From assembly GCA_934725105.1 (NCBI GenBank), contig CAKVBD010000018.1, positions 1 through 44,489 on the forward strand: a stretch of 44,489 nucleotides of DNA, written 5' to 3'. Below are positions 23,910 to 33,070 of the stretch, one piece after another. The translations under genes were made by a program, and so were the position numbers. The DNA comes from an uncultured Bulleidia sp. Lineage in GTDB: Bacteria; Bacillota_I; Bacilli_A; Erysipelotrichales; Erysipelotrichaceae. Each line of letters begins with the position of its first letter. The first letter of the stretch is position 1. The notes under the pieces were generated by a model, which searched no databases, was not told the origin of the DNA, and saw only the letters and a list, made by a program, of their open reading frames with translations.

Positions 23910-25475
23910 TTACTTAATGATTGGTTCTAGCCACTGTGTTGGGTAATCTTCGTAACCGAGGATCTTACATACAGTAGCAGCTACGTTAGCAAGACCGAAG
24001 TCGCCTTCCTTGCATTCTGTTCCTTCTGGTCCATTGTATACTGCGAATGGTACAACAGCTAAGGAATGAGATGTCTTAGGATTGCCCTTCTTATCGATCA
24101 TTTCATCAGAGTTACCATGGTCAGCCATAACAAGCATTGTATAGTCATACTTTGTACAAGCATCCATGATTCTTCTGAGGTTGAGGTCAACAGCTTCTAC
24201 ACCGATGATTGTAGCTTCATAGTTACCTGTATGACCTACCATGTCACCGTTTGGATAGTTACATCTGATGAACTGATACTTGCCGCTGGCAATTGCATCA
24301 ACCATCTTTTCAGTAACTTCAGTAGCCTTCATCCATGGCTTCTGATCAAATGGGATAACATCAGATGGTACTTCTTCCCATACTTCTAATTCATCAGAGA
24401 ACTTTTCAGAACGGTTACCATTCCAGAAATATGTCATATGACCAAACTTCTGCGTTTCACTGACAGCATAGCTATGAACACCCTTTTCAACTAAGAATTC
24501 AGACATTGTATGTTCAATGTGTGGTGGTTCAACAAGGAAGTTCTTAGGAAGTTTAAGGTCTCCATCATACTGAAGCATACCAGCATAGTAAACCTTTGGC
24601 TTCTTAACCATATCAAACTTGTCAAATGTATCCATATCATCAAAGCACTTAGAGAATTCAACAGCTCTATCGCCTCTGAAGTTATAAAGGATTACAGAGT
24701 CACCATCATCGATTGTACCAACAGGTGTTTCACCATCAGCGATAACGAATCCAGGAAGATACTGGTCTGTGTAGTTACCTTCTGCTCTATATGTTTCAAT
24801 AGCTTCTTTGCATGAAGCAAATTTTCTGCCATCACCCATAACATGGATATGCCATCCTCTTTCAACCATAGACCAGTCAGCTTCATAACGGTCCATTGTG
24901 ATTTCCATACGTCCACCACCACTGGCGATGCATCCATGGAATGTATCATCATTCAATTCCTTGAATACTTCTTCCAGCTGATCAACATACTGTAATGCAC
25001 TTGTTTCAGGAACATCACGTCCATCCAGTAAAGCATGAACTCTAACTTCCTTAACGCCTTCTTTCTTTGCTTCCTTGATCATAGCGATCAAATGAGAAAT
25101 ATTGGAGTGTACATTACCATCAGAAAGTAAACCAACAAAATGTAATTTACCATTATGTTCTTTTAAGTAATCAACTGCACCTACCCATGCAGAAGCCTTG
25201 TAGATATCTCCGCTTTCGATAGATTCATTAACTAACTTCGCACCCTGAGAATAGATCTGACCACAACCTAAAGCGTTGTGTCCAACTTCAGAGTTACCCA
25301 TATCTGCATCACTAGGTAGACCTACTGCAACACCACTTGCTTTGATTGTTGTATGAGGCCACTTTGTCATCAATTCCTCAATCTGAGGTTTGTAAGCATG
25401 CATTACTGCATTACCATTGTCTTTGTCTGTCCAGCCTACGCCATCCATGACTACTAATACTACTGGTTTTGCCAT
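23910..25475 (-). CDS. gpmI: 2,3-bisphosphoglycerate-independent phosphoglycerate mutase
   Basis: GpmI interconverts 3- and 2-phosphoglycerate in glycolysis using two Mn ions and a phosphoserine. The 521-residue chain begins VVLVVMDGVGW (metal-binding Asp), has DADMGNSEVGHNALG with the catalytic Ser, HALLDGRDVPE, RYEADWSMVERGW, and the late metal ligands in VMADHGNSDEM and KTSHSLAVVPF. I start it at MAKPVVLV (25475), preceded by AAGGAGATT. Codon choice here is more strongly biased than in neighbouring genes (for example more AAG and CCA use), consistent with high expression. It is separate from the usual gap-pgk-tpi cluster. A GATAAT -10-like element lies about 50 bp upstream; the -35 spacing is imperfect. 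Confidence 0.96.
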   Translation of the reverse strand: MAKPVVLVVMDGVGWTDKDNGNAVMHAYKPQIEELMTKWPHTTIKASGVAVGLPSDADMGNSEVGHNALGCGQIYSQGAKLVNESIESGDIYKASAWVGAVDYLKEHNGKLHFVGLLSDGNVHSNISHLIAMIKEAKKEGVKEVRVHALLDGRDVPETSALQYVDQLEEVFKELNDDTFHGCIASGGGRMEITMDRYEADWSMVERGWHIHVMGDGRKFASCKEAIETYRAEGNYTDQYLPGFVIADGETPVGTIDDGDSVILYNFRGDRAVEFSKCFDDMDTFDKFDMVKKPKVYYAGMLQYDGDLKLPKNFLVEPPHIEHTMSEFLVEKGVHSYAVSETQKFGHMTYFWNGNRSEKFSDELEVWEEVPSDVIPFDQKPWMKATEVTEKMVDAIASGKYQFIRCNYPNGDMVGHTGNYEATIIGVEAVDLNLRRIMDACTKYDYTMLVMADHGNSDEMIDKKGNPKTSHSLAVVPFAVYNGPEGTECKEGDFGLANVAATVCKILGYEDYPTQWLEPIIK

Positions 25476-25563
25476 AAATATTTTTAATCTCCTTTTCAAG
25501 CATGAACATTATCTCATGTTTTTTTTAATTTGACGCAATGAATTGTGAAAATATACACAGAAA

Positions 25564-27306
25564 TTAATTATTGCCTTTTTCACTTATTTTTCTTGTCTCA
25601 ATCATAAACGATACAGAACCTTCCTGTTGCTCTAACAAAGATGTAAATGTTTGATATGATGCATCTGCCTTCTTTAATAATGCAATTGTATCTAATAACC
25701 TGCTTCCTTCTTTGCCGCCCTTTTCATACAGTTTCTGTAATCCTTCTGTATTCAACTTTGCAATGCCATCTTCAAACTCTTTTAAACCAGATGCATATTG
25801 ACTATATGCATTCTTCAATGTCTGATTGTTCTGGATTGCCAGTGTTAAAGCATCGGACAGTTGTGTTAAGCCACCATCAAGTCCATTGATACCATTCGAT
25901 AAAGCAGTCGTTCCCTGTGATAAAGCTTTTGTTGTTTCCTGTAAAGAAAGCAATTGTGATTTGAGTGCTTCTAGATCAACACCACCAAATACTGATATCT
26001 GATTCTCTAAATCTGTAAAAGAAGCAGATAACTGTTCCTGCATCTCTACCAATGTTGTAGAACAATCCTCTAATTGCTTTGTGATTTCCTGTTTCTTTTC
26101 TTCATCAATTTGTGATTCATCAAATACAGATTGCATTGATGAGGATAAAGAAGTAAAGGAAGTAGAAAGTGTTTCCATCATCTTTGATACATTCGCAATC
26201 ATCACAACATCATTCTTTACACTAGTTATAACACTCATTGCGGTTGTATCTAATGCATTCACATCAATCGCATTCAATGCATCAGACAATTGCTGAGAAC
26301 CTTCCACTAATGCAGAAGTATTCTCATTGATTGTTGAACTCACTTCTTTCAATTCTGATAGACCACTAGAAAGTGCATCCACCCCATCCAGATACCCTTC
26401 AGTACCTTGCTTGATTTCATCAAATGCACTTGATAGTTTCTTGCCACCATCCACAAGTGTATTCCCAGCTTCTCCTAGATCTTTAAAAGCATCACTCATT
26501 TCTCTTAGATCATTCAGATCCTCATCTTCGATTTTAGAAAATACACCATTCGATACAATTGTTTCAGTAAAGTCTAATGAGAAATCTGTCGTATCAGCTT
26601 CGACTTCCACGTATTGTGGAATATCAATGTCTATACCTTCATAGCTTGATAGATTCAAATCTTCTCTCAAAGAAGGCATTGCGAAACCAACAATCGTAGA
26701 TGTACCATCACTCGACATCACTTTTCCATTCTTCACCTGGATATTGGAAAAGCTATCTTCATCCAACATCAATACAGACATACATACAAATGGAACATGT
26801 ACCGTTTCATAAGAAACATGATTTGTATAGTCAAAACGAATCTTTACGTGACCATTCTTTCCAGCAAGATCATTTGGATCAATGACCGTATCATCTAAAA
26901 AATATGTAATCTTCACATCAACCGGTAAAGAAGAACTGCTCGTACCAGTATATGAAATATCATTTCCAAGATTCTGCCAGTATAGCTTTCCATCGCTCTC
27001 ACTAAACTGTTCATCTCCTTGTGCATTACTAATATCTTTAAGATCTGATAGATCTTCTACAGATCCATTTCCACTGATTCCAGATAGTTTTGTATCCACT
27101 GTAAGCTTTGATGGATTTCCAGCTGCATCTGCCTGTACAGATACCATTTCTTCTTTTTTAGAAGGAATCACAGTATCGCCTCCATCATATTGCCAGACTG
27201 TTTCTTTTGTTTTTGTAGAAGATTTTACTGTACTTTCTGCACGCACTGAACAAGCACTTAACATCAGTGAAAGTAAAACTGCTGAATATAAATTGATCTT
27301 CTTCAT
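25564..27306 (-). CDS. Lipoprotein with YhgE/Pip-like L-x-x-G heptad repeats, ABC-associated
   Basis: An N-terminal signal with lipobox LSAC (Cys19) predicts a 580-residue lipoprotein. Residues ~45-250 are a beta-rich domain (VKITYFLDDTV, KNGHVKIRFDYTN). Residues ~265-550 are helical with repeats such as LSSGLSELKEVSS, LSNGINGLDGGLTQLSDAL and ALVEGSQQLSDAL, the L-x-x-G coiled-coil pattern seen in the extracellular half of YhgE/Pip proteins; unlike those it has no membrane segments. It is 12 bp after the FtsX permease gene with AGGAGGGAG before ATG, so it is probably the permease's extracytoplasmic partner, in the place MacA has in Gram-negative bacteria (inference). Confidence 0.7.
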   Translation of the reverse strand: MKKINLYSAVLLSLMLSACSVRAESTVKSSTKTKETVWQYDGGDTVIPSKKEEMVSVQADAAGNPSKLTVDTKLSGISGNGSVEDLSDLKDISNAQGDEQFSESDGKLYWQNLGNDISYTGTSSSSLPVDVKITYFLDDTVIDPNDLAGKNGHVKIRFDYTNHVSYETVHVPFVCMSVLMLDEDSFSNIQVKNGKVMSSDGTSTIVGFAMPSLREDLNLSSYEGIDIDIPQYVEVEADTTDFSLDFTETIVSNGVFSKIEDEDLNDLREMSDAFKDLGEAGNTLVDGGKKLSSAFDEIKQGTEGYLDGVDALSSGLSELKEVSSTINENTSALVEGSQQLSDALNAIDVNALDTTAMSVITSVKNDVVMIANVSKMMETLSTSFTSLSSSMQSVFDESQIDEEKKQEITKQLEDCSTTLVEMQEQLSASFTDLENQISVFGGVDLEALKSQLLSLQETTKALSQGTTALSNGINGLDGGLTQLSDALTLAIQNNQTLKNAYSQYASGLKEFEDGIAKLNTEGLQKLYEKGGKEGSRLLDTIALLKKADASYQTFTSLLEQQEGSVSFMIETRKISEKGNN

Positions 27307-27318
27307 AACTCCCTCCTG

Positions 27319-29640
27319 TTATTCCACATTTTTCAATGCCTGATCCATTGGAATATTACGAATCTTCTTCATTTCCAGAATAGACACAACAACATAGCTC
27401 ATAAAACCTAACACTGCCATTTCTACATAGATCATTGGATGAATCGTAAGCATGATCCATCCTGTCATCATCTGCTTCAACATGATGCGATACACTCTTA
27501 CAAGCACAGCACTGCAGATTGGAAGCGATAAAGCAATACACACAATAACAGCGAACGTCATCGAGCGAATATACAGCCTTCCAATTTCTTTGTTGTTGTA
27601 ACCTAATATCTTTGTCATAGAAATAGATTGTGCATTCTTTTCAATAATGATCTTGCTTAACAGATACATTAATACAACAAATAAGCCAACACAGAATCCA
27701 TCCACTAGATACATCATACTTCCCATGGATACGGTTAATTGACGAGATACTTTTGTTAAAGAATCTAAGTCAATCACTGATCCAATATATGCCTGATCAA
27801 TATCTGTAATTTCAGTATCTGAAAAATATCCCGCAAAGAAATCTTCAGACAAATCAAACATTTCATTCAACTGCTGCATTGGCATAAATACAGAAATAGA
27901 ACCCTCATAAGGAAGAATGCCATCAATTGTCAAATCATAGTTCTTATTGTTTTCTTCATCGACGAGTGTAATCGTATCTCCTTCCTTTGTGCCATATTTA
28001 TCCGCATATAAACTAGAAATATAAATACCATTCACTGGCAATCTTACATACTTAGAATCATCCATAACACCATATATCATCACTTCATCACTTTTACATG
28101 CATCACTGCCAATCGTGTGCAATGTATATGCTGAGAATTTCTCAGCACTTTCATTTGTTGTTTCCACAGCTTTTGAAAACTTCATCAGCTGCATCATACT
28201 TTGAAAACGATGATTCTCATCCATTGCTTCACTTGGTATTGATAATACTGTCTGATAATTTGCAAGCAGATTCTTTTCAATATTTGTCTGATATGACTGT
28301 AAGATATCTGGTAAAGCTAAACCAAACATCAGCATCAAATTTCCAAACACGATACCAATCAACAAAATGATATAGTTTGGAATATTCTGAAAATTGATAC
28401 GCAAACGAAACTTTGTGAAGATTGGAAAGCGATGTGATAAAGGAAATGCATGATGATGTTTCTTTCTAGAAAGATCATTTCTAAGAAACTTCAATGGTGA
28501 TAATGATAAGCTGCGCCACAAAACGATCCACGTCACAAATGTCATGATCAGACAAGGAATCAAAGTTGTCTTTATGAATGCATCTGCATTCCATATCGTT
28601 TCATACGTTGGCAATGAATAGCTGCCATAATACATTGCAGCACAGACATCTTTCAGCCAGGTGTATCCAAGAATATTACCAATCAAAGCACTCAATAGCG
28701 TCACTAAGATTGGCATTACCATGTAATGCCGTACAAGTTCATTGACTGTAAATCCAGATGCACGCAATGTACCAATCACATTGGCTTCTTTTTGAATGGT
28801 GTCTCGTGTTGTAATTGCGAATACAAAGGCAACGATAACAATGACAATATCTAGAAATACAACCATCATTGCACCATCTCCACCCATATCATCTCCAGTA
28901 AATGTAATTGCCTGGTTTTGATAGCGTGGGATGAATTCTTCAATGCTGATCACTTCACGTAGTGCACTTTGTAAATCTTTACTGACATCTTCTTCCTTGT
29001 CACTTCCAACAATAGAAGCATCATCATATTTCCATGCATATGTTTTTCTCAATGCATTTGTATCATATAATTGAAACTGTTCTTCACTTACAATTCCAGC
29101 ACCAAACTTCACCGCATCAAACATCAATTCTGCATTATCCTGAAACAATGCACTGTAATCTGATAATGCAACAAGACCACTAATCGTATATACATTTCCA
29201 TCAGCATCTTCTAATGTATCTCCGATAGATAAGCCATTGTTATCCGCATACATACGATCAATCGCAATCGTACCTGTACCTTGCGGCATTTCACCTTTCA
29301 TGAGACACACACGATCCACTTTATCTCTTTGTGCAAAGATACGTATTGTTGTATCGTTTGTAAAAGCATTCTCATAGTTATTCAAGTTAAAGATTTGAAT
29401 GCCATTCTTTTCAAGAATTGTTTTTTGAGAAGCTGTGATCGTTCGTTCTGTTGTGAAGTTTCCATCTTCCACATTATATTTTTCAAAAGATGCATGATAG
29501 GCTTTGAGCAAAGAACCATCTGCCACTTCAAACCCAGATACAAATCCAATCGAAACTACAAGAAGAATAAAAATCACAACATATTTTCCAAAATCATCTT
29601 TCAATTCACGAATATATCTCTTATGTAAAGGATTCTTCAT
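27319..29640 (-). CDS. FtsX-like ABC transporter permease (two FtsX domains)
   Basis: The 773-residue protein has a first membrane helix near residue 20, an extracytoplasmic domain (~45-235), three helices (~245-380, including VVFLDIVIVIVAFVFAITT), a second helix-domain-three-helix module with a helix near 415-440 and the final helices at ~640-760. This is the duplicated FtsX layout of 8-TM permeases. Two coupling-type segments (ANVIGTLRASGFTVNELVRHY and SMTKILGYNNKEIGRLY) are typical of this family. ATG 29640 is used, since GGAGTGG lies within the end of the ATPase gene, only 1 bp away. Substrate unknown: lipids, peptides or cell-wall hydrolase control are all known for relatives. Confidence 0.85.
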   Translation of the reverse strand: MKNPLHKRYIRELKDDFGKYVVIFILLVVSIGFVSGFEVADGSLLKAYHASFEKYNVEDGNFTTERTITASQKTILEKNGIQIFNLNNYENAFTNDTTIRIFAQRDKVDRVCLMKGEMPQGTGTIAIDRMYADNNGLSIGDTLEDADGNVYTISGLVALSDYSALFQDNAELMFDAVKFGAGIVSEEQFQLYDTNALRKTYAWKYDDASIVGSDKEEDVSKDLQSALREVISIEEFIPRYQNQAITFTGDDMGGDGAMMVVFLDIVIVIVAFVFAITTRDTIQKEANVIGTLRASGFTVNELVRHYMVMPILVTLLSALIGNILGYTWLKDVCAAMYYGSYSLPTYETIWNADAFIKTTLIPCLIMTFVTWIVLWRSLSLSPLKFLRNDLSRKKHHHAFPLSHRFPIFTKFRLRINFQNIPNYIILLIGIVFGNLMLMFGLALPDILQSYQTNIEKNLLANYQTVLSIPSEAMDENHRFQSMMQLMKFSKAVETTNESAEKFSAYTLHTIGSDACKSDEVMIYGVMDDSKYVRLPVNGIYISSLYADKYGTKEGDTITLVDEENNKNYDLTIDGILPYEGSISVFMPMQQLNEMFDLSEDFFAGYFSDTEITDIDQAYIGSVIDLDSLTKVSRQLTVSMGSMMYLVDGFCVGLFVVLMYLLSKIIIEKNAQSISMTKILGYNNKEIGRLYIRSMTFAVIVCIALSLPICSAVLVRVYRIMLKQMMTGWIMLTIHPMIYVEMAVLGFMSYVVVSILEMKKIRNIPMDQALKNVE

Positions 29641-29641
29641 A

Positions 29642-30340
29642 TTACCACTCCAATTCTTCTGCACGAACTTTCATTGGATTTTGTTTGATGGAACGTATTT
29701 TTCCATCACGCAATTGAATGATCTTGTCTGCCATATATTGAATTGCGGCATTATGTGTAACCATAATGACTGTATTTCCATATTTCTGATTCACCATTTC
29801 AATAAGTTTCAGAATATCTTTACTTGTTGCATAATCCAATGCACCTGTAGGCTCATCACACAAAAGAATGTCTGGATTTTTAATGATTGCTCGACCAATC
29901 GATGTTCTTTGCTGCTGGCCGCCAGACAATTGATTTGGAAGCTTATCCTGATGTTCTTTTAAGCCAAGATTTTCAATCAATGGATCAATCTCTAAAGGAT
30001 GTTTGGATAAATACGCACCCACTTCAATATTCTCTCGTACTGTCAAATTTGGAATGAGGTTATATTGCTGGAAAATGTAACCCAGGTGATTTCTACGATA
30101 CAATGACAATTTCTTTTCATTCATCATATTCATACTATTTCCTTCAATCGAAATAGAACCTTCATCACTCTCTTCAATGCCACCAATGATATTTAATAAT
30201 GTACTTTTCCCAGAACCACTTGGACCAAGCATCACCACAAATTCCCCTTGATTCACATTGATATCAATGCCTTTTAAAACTTCTACTCTATTTTCATTTT
30301 CTCCAAATGATTTATGAATATCTTTGATTTCCAAAAACAT
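29642..30340 (-). CDS. ABC transporter ATP-binding protein, MacB/LolD-type
   Basis: The 232-residue ATPase has Walker A GPSGSGKST (~38-46), Q-loop IFQQYNLIPNLTVRENI, signature LSGGQQQRTSIGRAI, Walker B ILLCDEPTGALD and H-loop VTHN. Its C-terminal ~15 residues (QNPMKVRAEELEW) extend beyond the core. It heads an operon with the FtsX permease and lipoprotein genes. The start has a perfect GGAGGGCTT site. A consensus promoter with an inverted repeat over the transcription start lies upstream, so expression is probably repressor controlled. Confidence 0.88.
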   Translation of the reverse strand: MFLEIKDIHKSFGENENRVEVLKGIDINVNQGEFVVMLGPSGSGKSTLLNIIGGIEESDEGSISIEGNSMNMMNEKKLSLYRRNHLGYIFQQYNLIPNLTVRENIEVGAYLSKHPLEIDPLIENLGLKEHQDKLPNQLSGGQQQRTSIGRAIIKNPDILLCDEPTGALDYATSKDILKLIEMVNQKYGNTVIMVTHNAAIQYMADKIIQLRDGKIRSIKQNPMKVRAEELEW

Positions 30341-30353
30341 AAGCCCTCCAGAG

Positions 30354-30371
30354 TTAGTTCTTGCTAACTAA
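30354..30371. promoter_or_regulatory. Operator-like inverted repeat TTAGTT-N6-AACTAA
   Basis: A perfect 6-bp inverted repeat with a 6-bp spacer (and an overlapping register AGTTAG-N6-CTAACT) lies immediately downstream of the -10, over the expected transcription start of the ABC operon. MarR- and TetR-type repressors commonly use such sites. No regulator gene is adjacent. Confidence 0.55.
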
Positions 30372-30375
30372 TGGA

Positions 30376-30404
30376 ATTATAAATACTTATGCTTGCTTTG
30401 TAAA
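30376..30404 (-). promoter_or_regulatory. Strong sigma-A promoter of the ATPase/FtsX/lipoprotein operon
   Basis: On the minus strand TTTACA (30404-30399) and TATAAT (30381-30376) are exactly 17 bp apart. Transcription would start near 30369, inside the operator-like repeat, giving a leader of about 28 nt with GGAGGG. Confidence 0.8.
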
Positions 30405-30464
30405 GTTGAACAATCATTCAAATGTCATCTGTGATAAAATATAAAAAATTTAAGAGGTAAAAAA

Positions 30465-31007
30465 ATGAAATATTTAGTTGTCAGCGATATTCATGGTGCA
30501 CTCTCTGGTGCAGAAGCAATCAAAAACGCATACGATTTCCACAAACCGGACTATATTTTTTGTCTAGGAGATATTCTTTACCATGGTCCAAGAAATGATC
30601 TGCCAGAAGACTACGCACCAAAAAAAGTCATTCCCATGATGAATGACTTCAAAACAAAACTTATTTGTGTAAAAGGAAATTGTGATGGTGAAGTAGATCA
30701 AATGGTATTGGATTTCCCTATCTTAGCTACATATAACAATATTCTTCTCAAAGATCGTCGTGTATTTATGACACATGGACATACATACACACCATCTAAC
30801 CCACAGGCATTAAATCCTAATGACTGCTTCTTAAGTGGACATACACATGTTCCTACCGCATATCAGGAAAATGGAATCTATTTACTCAATCCAGGATCAA
30901 TTTCTTTACCAAAAGAAAATCATCCAAGAACATATGGAGTCTTAACAGATACAGACTTTACGATTTATACATTAGATCATAAAGAATATATGAAAATAAC
31001 ATTTTAA
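30465..31007 (+). CDS. YfcE-type metallophosphoesterase
   Basis: The 180-residue protein has the five calcineurin-like motifs: SDIHGA (7-12), CLGDILYHGP, KGNCD, THGHTY and SGHTHVP, with NPGSISLPK closing the site as in the YfcE/MJ0936 phosphodiesterase group. These Mn-dependent enzymes hydrolyse phosphodiesters of unknown natural identity; cyclic-nucleotide activity in vitro is known for relatives. The ribosome site AAGAGG is 7 nt before ATG. TGT-GATAAA around 30430-30438 may be an extended -10. The gene is monocistronic, divergent from the ABC operon and ended by a bidirectional terminator overlapping its stop codon. Confidence 0.9.
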   Translation: MKYLVVSDIHGALSGAEAIKNAYDFHKPDYIFCLGDILYHGPRNDLPEDYAPKKVIPMMNDFKTKLICVKGNCDGEVDQMVLDFPILATYNNILLKDRRVFMTHGHTYTPSNPQALNPNDCFLSGHTHVPTAYQENGIYLLNPGSISLPKENHPRTYGVLTDTDFTIYTLDHKEYMKITF

Positions 31008-31031
31008 AAGAGATGGTCCTCCCATCTCTTT
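31007..31031. terminator. Bidirectional intrinsic terminator
   Basis: The perfect 10-bp stem AAAGAGATGG/CCATCTCTTT with a 5-nt loop lies between the convergent phosphodiesterase and glutaredoxin-like genes. Confidence 0.88.
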
Positions 31032-31032
31032 C

Positions 31033-31332
31033 TTATTGTATGGAACACGCAGCTCCATCACTTGTGATAATTTCTTTTCCTTGTTCTTTAAGATATGTTT
31101 CCCAATCTGTAAAAACTGTTCCATCTTCTTTTACAATTGCCGGAAAACCAATATCATGGATTGCCTTCAAACGATCAAAGACTGGATTTTCATCACGCAT
31201 TTGTAAGAAAATACTCAAATTTCTTAAAGACGCACAACAATCCAAGAATTCATATGCAATGCCATAATGATCAAAGTTTTTCATACAATTGGTACAATCC
31301 GAACACATCTTAGATCCATATATTTTTAACAT
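31033..31332 (-). CDS. Glutaredoxin-related protein
   Basis: The 99-residue product starts MLKIYGSKMCSDCTNC, giving a beta strand followed by a C-x-x-C pair (CSDC) plus an extra Cys (CTNC), and has the cis-Pro loop IGFPAIVKEDG typical of thioredoxin-fold proteins. It likely reduces or binds disulfides or metals. The start at 31332 is chosen because it lies 7 nt inside the ECF gene's end and starts the fold; an upstream in-frame start would lie in the other reading frame of the ECF gene. Translation is probably coupled to that gene. Confidence 0.75.
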   Translation of the reverse strand: MLKIYGSKMCSDCTNCMKNFDHYGIAYEFLDCCASLRNLSIFLQMRDENPVFDRLKAIHDIGFPAIVKEDGTVFTDWETYLKEQGKEIITSDGAACSIQ

Positions 31333-31844
31333 GCAATACCAGCCTTCTTCAATGCTATACAAACAGGCGGAATCACTAATAGATGCATCACAATTCCAGG
31401 GAATGTAGAAACAAAATACGCTGTTGCCCACATCTTTAATGAATAGTTGCCAAGTCCTAAAATGATAGCCTGTATCATACCACCAGCAACTCTACCAAGA
31501 ACCATTGCGATAATCAAAGAAGCATAGATCTTTACACCATCTTTCTTTTTCTTCAATACACGCATCATGATTCCTGTCACAATTGCATACACAGGTAATT
31601 CAAAACACATCGCAATTAATGTATTTCCCTGTGGCATACCAGTGATCATAGAATTCAAGATTGGACAAAGAACACCAACAATTGCACCTTCCATTGGACC
31701 TAACACTAACCCGCCAATCAAAGCAGGCATATGTAATGGTGAAAACAGCATTCCCCCTTTTGGAATTCCATGGAATGCATATGGCAATACAAGACCTAAT
31801 GCTAAAAGCATTGCCATGACTGTAATTCTTTTTGTTTGTTTCAT
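31326..31844 (-). CDS. ECF transporter S component, substrate unknown
   Basis: The 172-residue membrane protein has about six helices and the S-component pattern: an N-terminal short basic segment then AMLLALGLVLPYAFHG, and SPLHMPALIGGLVLGPMEGAIVG, the region that lines the vitamin site in several ECF families. It would bind a vitamin or metal ion and dock to a shared EcfAAT module, not present here. GAGGATTTAA precedes the ATG. It follows the aldo-keto reductase gene by 8 bp and overlaps the glutaredoxin-like gene. Confidence 0.8.
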   Translation of the reverse strand: MKQTKRITVMAMLLALGLVLPYAFHGIPKGGMLFSPLHMPALIGGLVLGPMEGAIVGVLCPILNSMITGMPQGNTLIAMCFELPVYAIVTGIMMRVLKKKKDGVKIYASLIIAMVLGRVAGGMIQAIILGLGNYSLKMWATAYFVSTFPGIVMHLLVIPPVCIALKKAGIAC

Positions 31845-31852
31845 TTAAATCC

Positions 31853-32977
31853 TCATTCTAATACTTCAGATACACGTTTCAGCCAGGAACGAATTTCAAT
31901 ATGTTGTGGGCACTGCATTTCACATTGACCACACTGTACACAGGCACTTGCCTTTGCATGTGGTTCTTTTGTTGCACTGTCATATCTTTTCTTTGCTTCT
32001 TCTTTTTTATTGAAGATGAGATCCATATTCATTGCTTTAAAGATATCAGGAATCTGGATCTGCATTGGACATCCTGCAGTACAGTAATGACATCCCGTAC
32101 ATGGAATCTGGTCAATAGAAGCCAAGATATCCATTGCCTGTGCAATCACTTTCTTTTCTTCTTCATTCAATGGCTTGAAATCCTTCATATAAGAAAGATT
32201 ATCTTCCATCTGTGCAATATTACTCATTCCAGATAATACAACCATTACACCCGGTAAAGACGCAACAAAACGAATTGCCCATGAAGCATAGCTTGCATCT
32301 GGATCAGCTTTCTTTAATAATTCCGCAACCTTTACAGGAGGTGCAGCCAATGTACCACCTTTGACAGGTTCCATAACAATGATTGGTTTATTGTGCTTTC
32401 TAGCAACTTCATAAACACCTTTCGAATCTACAGATGGATTATTCCAGTCCGCATAGTTGATCTGCAGCTGTACAAATTCAACATCTGGATGTTTTGTTAA
32501 TAACTCATCTAATAATTTCGCAGTACCGTGGAAAGAAAAACCATAATGTTTAATTTTCCCTTCTTCTTTCAACTGTTTGACGTAATCCCATAAATTCCAT
32601 GCATCATACTTCGCAACATTATTTTCACTCAATGCATGTAAAAGATAGAAATCAATGTAATCCACACCTTCTCTTTCCAAAGAAACATGGATTTGATTTT
32701 TTGCATCTGCTTCATCTTTCGCAACACTTGCATTCAGTTTTGAAGTAATGTAGAACGTATTACGATTGTGTCTAGAAGTGATGGCATTGCGGGCAGCTTC
32801 CTCACTTCCTTCATACACATAGGCAGAATCTAGATACTGCAATCCAGCATCGAAAAACATGTTTGCCATTGTTGCGGTCTGTTCAACATCAATGACATCA
32901 CTATCCGCAACTCTAGGTAAACGCATGAGGCCAAAACCTAGTTTTGGCATTTGTTTGACAAATTGTTCATCTAACAT
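31853..32977 (-). CDS. Aldo/keto reductase with C-terminal 2[4Fe-4S] ferredoxin domain
   Basis: Residues 1 to ~275 are an aldo-keto reductase barrel: KLGFGLMRLPRV start, LDSAYVYEGSEEAARNAI with the catalytic Asp and Tyr, YITSKLN with the Lys, and LLHALSENN for the His. Residues ~285-370 carry two cysteine clusters, CTGCHYCTAGCP and CVQCGQCEMQCP, each fitting a [4Fe-4S] cluster. Family members of this type are common in anaerobes and are thought to reduce carbonyls with ferredoxin-linked electrons; the substrate is unknown. A TTGCAT-17-GATAAT promoter and GAGGAAAG ribosome site precede it. It heads the operon with the ECF S-component and glutaredoxin-like genes. Confidence 0.9.
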   Translation of the reverse strand: MLDEQFVKQMPKLGFGLMRLPRVADSDVIDVEQTATMANMFFDAGLQYLDSAYVYEGSEEAARNAITSRHNRNTFYITSKLNASVAKDEADAKNQIHVSLEREGVDYIDFYLLHALSENNVAKYDAWNLWDYVKQLKEEGKIKHYGFSFHGTAKLLDELLTKHPDVEFVQLQINYADWNNPSVDSKGVYEVARKHNKPIIVMEPVKGGTLAAPPVKVAELLKKADPDASYASWAIRFVASLPGVMVVLSGMSNIAQMEDNLSYMKDFKPLNEEEKKVIAQAMDILASIDQIPCTGCHYCTAGCPMQIQIPDIFKAMNMDLIFNKKEEAKKRYDSATKEPHAKASACVQCGQCEMQCPQHIEIRSWLKRVSEVLE

Positions 32978-33000
32978 AGCTCTTTCCTCTTCTTTTCTAA

Positions 33001-33029
33001 ATTATCGATAAAAAGTGAGAACAATGCAA
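33001..33029 (-). promoter_or_regulatory. Promoter of the aldo-keto reductase operon
   Basis: On the minus strand TTGCAT (33029-33024) and GATAAT (33006-33001) are 17 bp apart, directly after the terminator of the upstream small gene. Confidence 0.6.
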
Positions 33030-33040
33030 ATAAAATGACC

Positions 33041-33070
33041 AAAAAAAGAAGCAGATCACTCCACTTCTTT
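33041..33070 (-). terminator. Intrinsic terminator after the small hypothetical gene
   Basis: On the minus strand AAAGAAG pairs with CTTCTTT and four further inner pairs (two wobble) close a GTGA loop; seven T residues follow. The stop codon of the small gene lies in the loop. Confidence 0.8.
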
